In this document: one piece after another, positions 22,710 through 33,218 of the stretch
Position numbering within the stretch: position 1 is the stretch's first letter
Layout of the letters: each line of letters opens with the position of its first letter
Source of the DNA: Saturnia japonica
Lineage: Eukaryota > Arthropoda > Insecta > Lepidoptera > Saturniidae
DNA: 64,000 nt
Reading direction: 5' to 3'
Assembly (NCBI GenBank): GCA_033032175.1
Contig: CM065310.1
Span: forward strand, 4,898,001 to 4,962,000
The notes under the pieces: generated by a model
The model's input: only the letters and a program-made list of their open reading frames with translations
Databases searched by the model: none
Told to the model about the DNA's origin: nothing
Position numbers and translations under genes: made by a program

Positions 22710-23450
22710 AAAGATTCAAAGTGTCTATTGTTTGCTGATGATCTTAAGCTGTCTCTCACTGTAAATAATGTGGGTGACTGTGAGAGATTGCAGATGGACA
22801 TAGACAGAGTTGTATCATGGAGTAAGGAGAACCTTTTACAGTTCAACATATCAAAATGTGTGACAACCACTTTCTCTCGCGCATCTTCTCCCATTCTTTA
22901 TAACTATAGGGTTGAAGGGATGCCGAGGGTTAGGGTTACAGAAGTCAGGGATTTAGGAGTTAAACTGATCACAGAGCTAACGTTTCGTGATCATATCATT
23001 AATAAGTGTAAAAAAGCACATAGGAATTTAGGCTTCATACTTCGCACGATTCGTGGCTTCACAAATATAAAAGCGATTATCGCCTTATATAATGCTTTAG
23101 TTAGGAGTCAGTTAGAATGTAACGCAGTCATTTGGACCCCAAATAAAACTAAGTATAGTCTCATGTTGGAACGTGTGCAAAACAAATTTATTAGGTATTT
23201 ATTTATGAGACAGTATGGTGTATATCCATTCTATCCGTTGAAGTATTAAACTTTATTTATTTTGGGTACGTTCGGTTATAATGAACTGAAGGTAAGAAGG
23301 GATCTCACACTCACTTTGTATATCTTTAAAATATTTAGAGGAAAGATAGAAAATGCGGATGATATATTGGAGAAATTGGGTATGTGTGTACCGGACCAGG
23401 ATACCAGAATTCACCAGGATAGCATTAGCTATCATATGTTACAAAATTAA
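22710..23450 (+). pseudogene. Jockey/CR1-group LINE reverse transcriptase, 3' part (copy B)
   Basis: The copy starts exactly at KDSKCLLFADD, matching unit A from 16707 (offset 6003). It keeps the FADD pair, the thumb (SWSKENLLQFNISKC) and the C-terminal part. The TAA at 23247-23249 is the same nonsense codon as in copy A. The frame then runs on to 23450. Residues upstream of FADD are lost because about 590 bp of unit A are missing. A three-base difference adds one residue (NADDILEKLG against NADILEKLG). Non-functional. Together with copy A it dates the duplication to after the stop arose. Confidence 0.85.
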
Positions 23451-23734
23451 ACATTATTTTAGTCTAAGTTTGGCTTCACTATTGCATTGGGGAAACCAGT
23501 AAAAATAGTTTAAAGCTATGGAAATAAATAATAATATATATATATACAAGCTATAGGATAGGTACGTAAAATATAAAATATTTGAAAAATCCAATCTAAT
23601 ATTTCAAATTCCAAAAATCTAGTCTAATAAAAGTAACTATGGACCAACTGTGTATTGGACTAAATTTTTGTCGGACAGGAGACCGGAGGAAAATGAGAGG
23701 TAAGACACAAAAAAGTTTATTTGGAAATTTCCCT

Positions 23735-23930
23735 CTAGTTGACGCAGTCTGACTAGTAAAATCCCTTCACCCTACAGAAAATCGCAGCTAAATAACCTTA
23801 TGTTGTTCTCCCGCGGTAAGTAAGATTTGGTAAGGTTGAGCTCCAAGGGAAAAAGGGGGTTCAAGGTCTGGTCTTACAAGGGTCCATAGGGTACGGTAAC
23901 CGTTTACCAGCTTTACGCTTGTTTGCCACC
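23735..23930 (-). mobile_element. Dispersed retroposon, GCAAACAAGC family (copy 2)
   Basis: Read on the minus strand this gives GGTGGCAAACAAGCGTAAAG, then AACGGTTACCGTA, AACAACATAAGGTTATTTAG and CTGCGATTTTCTGTAGGGTG, colinear with the copy at 9037-9265. It abuts the right end of tandem unit B at 23720. Confidence 0.7.
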
Positions 23931-24759
23931 TTAGTTATATTTTAATAAAATCCGATTCGACAAATAACCAGAGCATGCTCATGACAAATTTATCTGGCCA
24001 TTTTAGACCTGGTTCAGCCACCTACAGAGAATGGGGAAAGACTTCGATAGCTCGACTACTTTCAGAGAATGGCGGAGGATCGGGCAGTCGGAAGAGCATA
24101 CTTGGGATGGCTAACTGCAGATCGGCGGATCTGCGTCAGTTTTAAGCCAACAATTGGCAGAAAACCGCGCTGAATCAAAACAAGACATGGAGTGCTCTCG
24201 TTACGGAGGCCGTGACTCTTTTTGGATCACTGAGCAAAAATAGTTAATTAGTTAGTTTTTAGACAGCCTGGAACTAAAATGGCACCATTATAAATGCGTG
24301 TAATTTTTTTTAATACGCTTTTGTTAACTTCACTTTTAAGTAACTAACAAACGATATAATCAAATCTTCGAAGTCAATTTTAATCTACTTCTGATTGTCG
24401 TATCGTAATGAGACTTTGTATGTATATGTAGTTCGCATGACAAAACTTGGTATTTTGGAGCTAATCTGATGATGGAGCCAGGAGGTGGATAGTGGAACCC
24501 TTCTTTGTTTTGACAAATCCAATAGATTGGACTTGGTAACGAGGGTCAGGTGATGGAGCCAGGACATGTCTTATAATTTTTAATGCGTGGTAATAGCGTG
24601 TTTTTAGTGATTTTTTTTTAAACTACATTCTTTTATTATACAGATAAAGTAGTAAGCATGCGTATGAATAAATTAAACCACGAATATTAATAGATATTCA
24701 GCAACGTAATGGTGTTACAAATTTTCGAAGGAACTGGCTCCTAAGCAATTACTAACTTT
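23931..24759. other. Gene-free region with a repeated GATGGAGCCAGGA word
   Basis: TGATGGAGCCAGGA occurs at 24470 and again at 24551, within a segment that may be a worn repeat. Otherwise no gene or known element was recognised. Confidence 0.45.
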
Positions 24760-24890
24760 ATATCCGGCTGGCGTAATGCCCGCGTGCGTAATGGTACACT
24801 GGAGGCCGAGAAAATGGTACCGTTATGACTTTATTTTAGCGATTAACTCTCTTGTGAAATGGAATGCATCTTAATTTTTGTACAAAATGG
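24760..24890 (+). mobile_element. Diverged LINE 5' leader related to the one at 18176
   Basis: GGCTGGCGTAATGCCCGCGT, then GCGTAATGGTACACTG and TTATTTTAGCGATTAACTCT with TTGTGAAATGG follow the same order as the leader of the LINE at 18176-18300 (GGCAGCGTAATGG, GCGTAATGCTAAACTG, TCAGCTAAAATTACGTCAAT, TTGTGAAGTG). This appears to be the start of a related element whose coding region is not found downstream. Confidence 0.5.
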
Positions 24891-25145
24891 TAATTAAGGT
24901 TTTTGGCACATTGTGTTAGCTAAGTTTATTTATAGAAATATATTTTGAAGACAAAATCATTATTATACATTTTTACATTTTTTTGGAACGGAGTTCGGTG
25001 TTTGTGCGGATGGGAGCTGCTACACGAGAAAAATGATCCGACCTGACTGACACTAAAAAGAGACAAACACATGCGTCTATAGGATTTAACCTAAGAGAAA
25101 TTGAGATAGAATATACACGGTCCTCATTTTCAAGACTATGATCTC

Positions 25146-25250
25146 ATCGAGTTGGCCTAGCTGTGTGATGAACAGACTTGTACTCACTGCTGCATGTACA
25201 GTATGAGGGGTCGATAGTTCGAGTCTGATTTAAGATTTTTTCTATAAACT
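25146..25250 (+). mobile_element. tRNA-derived SINE-like sequence
   Basis: TGGCCTAGCTG (25153-25163) matches the polymerase III A-box consensus and GTTCGAGTC (25217-25225) the B box. Stem pairing is weak and the A-B spacing is a little long for a tRNA. A T-rich tail follows (TTTTTTCTATAAACTTTTTT). It is best read as a tRNA-headed SINE and not a functional tRNA gene. Confidence 0.6.
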
Positions 25251-26177
25251 TTTTTTAATGTTTTTGTTAATAAAGATATGAAAATAAATATTTCATTATT
25301 TAAAATTATTAAATAGGATTGTATCATCACTACTTATAATTAATAATAATAATTTATAACAAAAGGAAGTTCGCTCCTGACGAATATCGAAGACGCCTCT
25401 CGATTTCTTTTTTGTATCTAAAAATTAACTTTGTTTTGACAAACTATTGTTTGATACTGTAGATTTTAGCAGTAATTAATTTAATATATCATATTATAAT
25501 TAAATTAATCTACAAGTAGTAGATACCATCCAACACGACGCTAGAAGGATACGTAACCTGAAGGTTGGCCGCATTGTCAGCAATGCTTATTGGCTGAACA
25601 AGTTATTGGCTAGCCATCTGGTAGCGAGATTCGTCGACCAGTTGACTCGCGAATTCTTTGAAACAGCTAAAGTTATAGTTTTTTACAGTCTAATTTAAAA
25701 TCTTATCGTGACATATTTTTCTAACACAATTTATTATCAACGTATGGTTTTCTTTCTAACGAAAGTGTTTTCCTCGTTTCCATTTAGAATACTGATAATC
25801 AACGTTTCTTTATAAAATATTGCTCTAAAATTTCAATGCATTATCAGGGGGCATGGCAGTGCGCCCGCCAAGTCGAAGCGCGGCAGTACCATCCTTTTCT
25901 CGAAGCGACTCACAGCACTTTTGACCCCCTTGTAACTTCGTTGTGTATAAAGGCCGAAGTTTGAATTTTTAGATATCAAGAGTAAATACTATTATAACTG
26001 GCCAGATTGCCAATATACCTAATAATTATACCTTATAGTTTACGAATTAACGCTAGTCAAATTTCTTTAATTTTGTCACTGACAAACTCACCGATCATCA
26101 AAACTCTAAGGTACATCTTAGCAGTCCTACAAAATTCAAAATTTGAATTTTAGTTTGCGTCTAGCCTATAAAGTAAG
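25251..26177. other. Gene-free region; GC-rich patch at 25850-25960
   Basis: The patch at 25850-25960 (GGGGGCATGGCAGTGCGCCC, CTTTTGACCCCCTTGTAACT) stands out from AT-rich surroundings and lies upstream of the 125-bp array. It may belong to the same composite repeat. No coding potential was recognised. Confidence 0.45.
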
Positions 26178-26866
26178 GAAAAAATTAAAAATCCTGATTT
26201 TCGAAGATCGGACCCTGACGCGAACCCAAGTGCCCAACCAAACTATTAGAGATATCGAAATACCGCTTTAGCAAAATTATTCGATAATCTGATAACGTAT
26301 TAAAATCGAAGGTCTGGAGTACCTGATGTGGAACACTAAGAACCCCGCTAAACTATAAAAGCTATCGAAATGCCGCCTTAATAAAAATTTTTTAAGAATA
26401 TGATGAGAGTTTTCTGAAAACATATAAAAATCGAAGGTCTGGTGTACCTGATGTTGAACACTAAGAGCCCCGTGAAAATATAAGAACTATCAAAATGCCG
26501 TCTTAATACAAAATATTTAAGAATATGATGAGGGTTTTCTGAAAACGTATAAAAATCGAAGGTCTGGAGTACCTGATGTTGAACACTAAGAGCCCCGTCA
26601 AAATATAAGAACTATCAAAATGCCGTCTTAATAAAAAATATTTAAGAATATGATGAGGGTTTTCTGAAAACGTATAAAAATCGAAGGTCTGGAGTACCTG
26701 ATGCTGAACACTAAGAGCCCGGTCAAAATATAAGAACTATCAAAATGCCGTCTTAATAAAAAATATTTAAGAATATGATGAGGGTTTTCTGAAAACGTAT
26801 AAAAATCGAAGGTCTGGAGTACCTGATGTTGAACACTAAGAGCCCTGCTAAACTATAAGAGCTATA
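26178..26866 (+). repeat. 125-bp tandem repeat array, about 5.5 copies
   Basis: The phase marker AAAATCGAAGGTCTGG starts at 26302, 26427, 26552, 26677 and 26802, an exact 125-bp period each time. The first unit (about 26178-26301) and the last partial one (to about 26866) are more diverged. The three central units are nearly identical, and single changes such as GGAGTACC/GGTGTACC distinguish units. Each unit holds ACCTGATGTTGAACACTAAG and GAATATGATGAGGGTTTTCT. No open frame runs through it. This is a minisatellite-like array and could be part of a larger element. Confidence 0.92.
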
Positions 26867-27796
26867 TAATATAGCTATAGAATATATTGTAATTGCCAAG
26901 TCATTATAAGTATTATAGAAATAAAGGTATCTAATATTGATAAAGACACTATAAATGTAGATAGGTAATTAATTAGATAACAATTTATAATAAAGTTGTT
27001 AAATACTTGCTTCCACATAGACTAACTAAAATAAATGACTTGGTTTTATATCCGATCTCACAACTTTTTGTAGTGAAAGAACTGAGTTGCGAGACTTGGC
27101 ATTTTTTACATTTTCTATAAAATATTTTCTCATACATTTTGCTGATAAATTGAAATTCAAACGCATATTACGAACTAGTTCATAACTTTTTCAAATAACT
27201 CAAAGTAATACGCTAAAGTAGTTGATATTAGTATATACTAGATAGAAATATACTAGATTCTCGCGACAGCAAGCAATATAATAATGAAATGAAAGTAGAA
27301 ATGGATTCACTGAATTTTAGAAATGTTGAAAATAATTTTCTCACTCGCATTCGTTTCGAAGCTTATTTCAAATATGAAAATGAATATTCACGAGCAAAGT
27401 ATATTAAAAGTCAATTTTATGAACAATTTTATTTATTGCCAGTTTTAAACCTGGTATAAAGTAACATAGTATTTTTTTAAGTGGTAAATTTACATGTACT
27501 TGATTATTTTGACAAAACTAACTAAATTTTAGGGAGCTGGTGAATTTTTTAAACTTGATCTGAGCTCAGTGTTGAGCTTAGTGAAGTATGTCTAATGAGT
27601 ATATTTGTCCAACGCATTTGTTACTATAATGAACAAACCATAGACCGGTGATATATATGTATCCATGTGTGTGGCTACAAAGATAATAGGTAATAAAATG
27701 AATAATTAATTGATTATAAGTGTATTTTACCAAAAGATTTGCACTAAAAAATTCTTCCATCCATCTATTCATCCATTAATCTAAAAAATATACCTA
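26867..27796. other. Gene-free AT-rich region
   Basis: Nothing recognisable was found on either strand. Confidence 0.5.
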
Positions 27797-28160
27797 CTCT
27801 GCTGGAGCTAGGCCTTCCTAAAGGTCGCCACAACGAACCGGTCCTACGCTGCTTGTATTCAGTGAGTTTCCGAAACCTTCATCAGGTCTTATAACTTGTG
27901 GTGGATATGCCCAAGCTGCACCTTTCGATGCATGGTTGCCCCTCGAGAACTCCTCGGCTCCATCGGCCATCCGTTATACGAGCAATGCTTAAGTCTGGCG
28001 ATTCTCAAGACTACGTCGATGACTATGATTCTTCTGCGCATCTCGTTTCTGATTTGATCACGTAGAAACATCGAGCATAGCCCTCTCTATTGTCTTTTGA
28101 ATGATCTTGAACTCATGCTGCATTTTGATGCCCATCGTTAGCGACCATCTTTTAGTACTA
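27797..28160 (-). pseudogene. RTE-like LINE ORF, C-terminal relic
   Basis: On the minus strand the relic reads EFKIIQKTIERAMLDVSL, RDQIRNE, VLRIARLK, and after stops IQAA.DRFV and KA.LQQS. These line up with the conserved C-terminus of RTE-type LINE proteins of Lepidoptera (ERAMLGVSLRDRIRNEE ... WIQAAQDRS ... EAYVQQWTS). Several stops and frameshifts make it an old copy. The end near 27797 coincides with the usual end of the protein. Confidence 0.8.
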
Positions 28161-28499
28161 TAGTTTAAAAATCATTCATTCTCGCGTAATTTGTCAAAAA
28201 TATGTTCGTCATTATAAGTTAATACGAAGCTTTTCACTGTCGGAATTGTTGAAAATTCAGTTTTAATAAAATAATCGAAATGCAAATTGCTGGATTTACT
28301 TTTTTACTCTGTAAAATATGCAACAAAGGCATTTCAGGGAAATCTGAATTTTATTTTTATCGGTTATAAATTTTTAATAAAGCTATTTTGTTAAAGCTTC
28401 ACTGGATATAGTACTAAGTTCCGCTTAAAAAAGGATAGGCTCAGGAAAGTCACACGACGATAAGTTGGTAAATAGTAGAACGAAATATAAGATCAAGTT

Positions 28500-28748
28500 G
28501 TAGGTTTATTCACCCATCCCATGTGTTTAATCTTTAGAGTAAGTAAGAGAAATAAAAGTTTTTTAGTTAATTGTGTTAGGTTCTACAATAAACTTCCTAA
28601 GCACATTACCGATTTGCCAGATAAGTTCAAAAATCATGTTAAGCAAGATTTATTGTCGATCACTAGAGTGAATGATAGTGATGAATTCATATTTGTTCAT
28701 TCAATAAAAATTATAATGAATTGTAAACATAATAAACGTAATAACTAA
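28500..28748 (+). pseudogene. Jockey-like LINE ORF2, C-terminal relic
   Basis: SFLVNCVRFYNKLPKHITDL followed by FKNHVKQDLL and DEFI is the conserved C-terminal segment that follows the reverse transcriptase in jockey-type LINEs. The frame ends at 28748. Sequence upstream (28380-28500) reads with stops, and no reverse-transcriptase core remains. It is a 5'-truncated, decayed copy. Confidence 0.75.
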
Positions 28749-30089
28749 TTAAAAATATTCATAATAGTATATTGAACAATCCGATCGAGTTTCTTGTCAG
28801 CTCTTGTCGACAACTAGGGTTTATTCTAAATCTGTGGTAATGTTTTAACAGTTTTAAGTGCCTTTCTGGAGCCTAAATTGAATAAAATATTTTTGATTTT
28901 GTTTACAATGTTTTGTAAAGAGTGGGGAATTATGATTTTGTATTTATACTAGAAACTTTGAACAATCAATTTATTGACCATAAGCACTTTACGTAATGAC
29001 TAAACCAAAATGTCCCCATCACTCAGCTCCCTGCGCTTTATAGGAGCTCCGCCGCCGTACAACGTACCGATCGTATGAAGTCATGTGGTATACGACAGTG
29101 TTGCGAGGAGAGTCGATATGAACCTACACATTACACAATAGTATGTTCGTATTGTAAGTTGTAATACGTCAGCCCGCAACACATCCAATTTAATCTTGTT
29201 TAATTAGTGTTTGACAGTACAATTAGGCATTAGTAATTCCGCTATTATAAAACATGACTACATATTAAAAATAATATCTTCAGACAACATAAACAATAAT
29301 CTAAAATTCCATTGAAAATTACTCTTAATTTATTTGGTAATAGTCTGCACTCAATGAGAAATGTTTTAATTGGGAGCTCATTTAAAAGTCGCAAATTTAT
29401 CACGTCTCCATTATGATTGTAATTAACTTTAAGTGGGTTCATAAAATTAAAGTTGCAAAGTGTATGAATAACCATCTGTTATGAAATGTATACAAATTAC
29501 TGCTTTGATTTTAGTAAACATACATACCTTCATTATTCAGTTACTAGTTGTGCCCCACGGGTTTACCCGTGTTAAATGTATACGACCAACTCCCCACCAC
29601 GCGGTCATTAACGCACGTTTGAAATCCATGGTTACTACTCCATTCCATATGTGTTAAGTTATAGAGCTATAGTTATATAGCAGCAATAAATTGGTTATAA
29701 AACGTAACAAGACTTTTTCCACAGGAGACGGGCGGCTAACTTCGGTCCCGCACATCCACCGCCACGACCTTCCTCTCGCGGTAACTCAAGCCTAGGTTCG
29801 TTCCTCGGTGTGAAGCCCTTGAATCCAGCAGCCGCCCGCTCGATACAGGTGGCACTGCACTTGAAATCACTAACTACCCACATACATCATTACTCACATT
29901 ATGTTCATACATACGTGCATAGCACATAGGTACATACATATGTTCTGTAAGAAACCTTCTTTTTCTTTTTTTACGCTAGTTAGTGTAGACCATAATTCAG
30001 ATCACTAAATGCATATACACATGTTCCTTCCTTCCTTCCAGAAGGTAGGGGCATGTATACACATGTATGTGTATGTTAGTTGAGCTCCA
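28749..30089. other. Gene-free region; GC-rich patch at 29700-29880
   Basis: The patch at 29700-29880 can be read on the minus strand as DFKCSATCIERAAAGFKGFT and PRNEPRLELPREEGRGGG. This is an open frame without a recognised domain. A worn repeat signature, CCCCACGGGTTTACCCGTGT, is at 29554-29573. Neither supports a gene. Confidence 0.4.
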
Positions 30090-30312
30090 ATCTTACGGAT
30101 AGGGAATTAGTCAGATCGCGTCTTCTTTGCAAACGCGGTAACAGCCCAAGCCGACGTCCGGCCACTTTGGCACTCATGCGCGCATGTTGCCCACGCTTTT
30201 GCGGCTGAGTGCCTTAAGCGCTCGCCCCCAAGCCCGGTAAAGCTGTAAAAGCCATCAGCGGCTCTATTTTTGGATAGGGCCTCTCAGGCTAACAGTAAGG
30301 TCAGATCGAAAA
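30090..30312 (+). mobile_element. Dispersed GC-rich repeat (copy 1)
   Basis: CCCCAAGCCCGGTAAAGCTG, then TAAAAGCCATCAGCGGCTCT, CTCAGGCTAACAGTAAGG and TCAGATC are matched in order by the reverse complement of 60905-61010. The two copies define a dispersed repeat of about 100 bp or more. No coding homology was seen. Confidence 0.65.
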
Positions 30313-33045
30313 ACAAATACTTTCAAGTCTTACTAGTAGGTAGTTCAAGAGATTAGCGAGAGCAAACAAACATACCAAAAAACAATCTAACGTAGATTCT
30401 TAAAACTTTTTATTTAATAAAGATATCGTGATATTTTTTAAATAAGGACCAAGTAAGTATCTAAGGAGTAAAAAAATAAATTTTTAGCGTAATGCGCGTA
30501 CAGCGGAAAATATCTATCATTTTATATAAAATAGATAATAACATAGTATACATTTTATCGACTTAAAGTAATTTCTTAATGATTTAGTACTTCACGGAAT
30601 CAACAATCCTAAAATCATAAATATAGTTTATATACTATAATTATCTATACTCATATAATTATAATTATAAAGAGGAAGGAAGTAGCGGATTCGAAAAATT
30701 ATTTGTTTATATGATAGCCAGATTCATAAGAAACAGTATATGGCTATCTAGCAGTTGGCTACATGTCTCAGCTAGCCTTAAATATTGATTTTTGTTAAGT
30801 AAATCATAAGTGCGCATGTAAGTTATTGCAATACAATGATTTTTGATTGTGTTTGTATGATTTCCCACTTTCAGCATGAGAATTTATTACCAATTGACTT
30901 TATTGACAAATATTTTTCGCATTTCGCATAATTATCTGGATAAATTTTAAATTACAAAATTTGTGTAACTAACAGAGTCTTCAGGAGATTCAGTTAAAAT
31001 TTTGAATGTACGCATTTATTTATATGACTAGTAGGATACCACGGTTTCACTCGTTTAAAATAAATCCATACAAAATTCAAACCCCCTTTATGCCCCTTTA
31101 GGGATTGAATTTTCAAAAATCATGCATCCCTTCAAAATGCATAAATAAAAATAATTTATAAAGATTATTTCAATAGGTACTCAGTTATTTTCATTTAAAA
31201 CTTTCTTACTTGATGCGATATTCTGTTATGGAAAAAGCATATACAGATCAATGATTGATTGGAACCGAATCATTAATCTAGGGGAAAAAGACTAATAATA
31301 TTTTATACATGAAAAATATAACTTTTTTATAGGAAGAGATTACATTCAAATCCATCAACGCAAATCTTGTACGCCACTTCTCTCATCTCAACTTCGATAC
31401 AGTTTTACCAAAATCAAGTCGTTGTTCGTAAACAAATTTCAATTTTTTTCGACTTTATTCCATTGCAATTAGAGTTCATTATAGATTTTAGAATAATTTC
31501 TCTGTTGCAAATCTTTGTCAATATCTACAATGAAATCCGATCTTTTTTTGTTTTATCTTGAAAGCTTTAGGGTATCGGAATTAATTTAAATTTTTCAGTC
31601 GATGAGCAGATCCTTATTGATTTAACAATAGTATTATCGATGTATTGAAGCCAGCTTCATTTATACCATTGTACAACTTCTGTAACAACCTACAAGTAAA
31701 TGGTGTTGTGGTACGGGGTCGAACATTCATAACATCTAACTAGATATCTACTACCAAATATATGGTATACAAACTGTACCATAGATTCACTTCAATGCAT
31801 ATTTCAGTTTTTAGATTCGGGTTTCGATAGTAAGAAAGCATATTTTGTTGGTACCCTCATCATTTGTTAGACTACTACGTACTGTAGTTATGATTTGTTG
31901 AACGTCAATGACTTTGCAGAGTTTAGTTAAAAATAATTACCCTCCCAAATGTCAGCAAAAGAAGAGATTTTTTTTTTGTAAAAACCCTCATAATTTTGAA
32001 ATAATTTAACTTGTCTCTTATGCAGTCTATGTTACAATCAGATATGTTACATAGTGTAAGATACAATCAGACCTAGAATTTATACAATTATGTAGAAGTA
32101 TAGTCAAGACAAGATTTAAAAATAGCACTAAAATTTACCTGCAAAAAATTATGGCTCAACTGTTTTGAACTCTAACAGCAACAAAATTTAGCAGTCAATT
32201 AGAGCACTGTACGTGTTTAAACGTTGTTAATTTAAAATACTTCAATTAAGGTAATTTCGACGCTAGCGTGGCTTTATCATTTCCAAACGATAGAAATTCT
32301 TTTGTAGCTTTTTTTAATGTAGTAAAATCAAACTGTCTATACAATTCAATAAATTTATTTATAAAAAGGTTAAGGCTATGCACACAGCACAAATAAAAGA
32401 GGTAAAAGGAGAAATACTTCCAGTTTCATTACAACAATTGGTTCTACGTACTACTACTTACATTTAAATGAAGTATTTAAAAATCATAATTCTGGATTAT
32501 GCAATGCTTAGGAACTATAAAAACAATTATCACCTTTTAAAATAAAAAATATTTTTATTTCGTTTCGTAAACAAAAACAGTTAGGAAAAGGTGTTCACCT
32601 ATAAACCCATTTTCAGTTAACGATACCGGTTGTACAAGAGAAAAAACGATAAAACGCTTGAGAGGCAGAAATAGCGGCGCTGTTCTCAGTTTTCCGCCGA
32701 GAAGTTTATGGGTAAAGTTGGATATTAAAAACTGGAAAAACAGAACTAAAGGTGTTTTGGAATTTATTGCTTGCGAATTGTTAACGGTGGTCTTCTAATC
32801 TTTATTACGTAAGTAAATTGTGATAAAGCAAGAACTTCAGCATAAATTTGACGTAATTAGATGTGTTGTTTCTTTTATTAAAGTATCGACTACGTCCATA
32901 TTTTAAATTGTTGTTGTGATTACAACAACAATAATGTTGTCATTAAGAATTTTCACTTCTTTCAGAGAGACTCAAGTCAATTAACCTGTTATCAACCACA
33001 TTGCGTACTTAAACCATAGCTCCGTACATACATTGTTATTATTAT
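30313..33045. other. Gene-free AT-rich region
   Basis: 31034-31150 (CCACGGTTTCACTCGTTTAA, CCCCTTTAGGGATTGAATTT) resembles 53525-53640 (GGTTTCACTCCCGTTAAAAT, CACTTTAGGGATAGATTTTC). The two are probably copies of one worn repeat. Nothing else was recognised. Confidence 0.45.
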
Positions 33046-33218
33046 CAATATTATATTAATACGTGAGAAGAAAACTTCGGACACCTTTTTAAGTGTATTG
33101 CGTGCATGGAAGTCTGTGAGATTTGGCATGGTTAAAGTTTATATGGAGAAGGAGTGCAGAGAGCTAAAATTTATGTATAATGTCTTTTACTAATATATTA
33201 AATTAAATAAGTTTATCC
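33046..33218 (+). mobile_element. Dispersed repeat R1, partial copy
   Basis: TTAATACGTGAGAAGAAAAC, TATTGCGTGCATGGAAGTCT, TTTGGCATGGTTAAAGTTTA and TATGGAGAAGGAGTGCAGAG match 63091-63250 in the same orientation and 59075-59225 inverted. Similarity fades after 33218. Confidence 0.8.

Larger units (their letters stand above)
17721..23720 (+). repeat. Tandem duplication, unit B (interrupted by a LINE)
   Basis: 17721-18175 and 22525-23720 together repeat unit A in the same orientation. The 4349-bp LINE at 18176-22524 lies inside. Unit B lacks three segments present in A. One junction is at a GTAGGCA direct repeat (A 15414-15440), consistent with deletion between short repeats. Elsewhere the two units differ by scattered substitutions, such as AGATAAG/AGGTAAG at the right end and GATATATTG/GATGATATATTG in the coding part. 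Confidence 0.85.

Noticed and set aside
15342..23720. Units A and B as the two LTRs of a huge element around the LINE
   Set aside because: The units are directly adjacent, lack TG...CA ends, contain reverse-transcriptase sequence themselves, and the LINE lies inside B, not between the units.
25146..25240. Functional tRNA gene
   Set aside because: Box matches only. Stems are poor, and the sequence continues into a T-rich SINE-like tail.
26178..26866. CRISPR-like array
   Set aside because: The whole 125-bp unit is repeated without unique spacers, and the genome is clearly eukaryotic.
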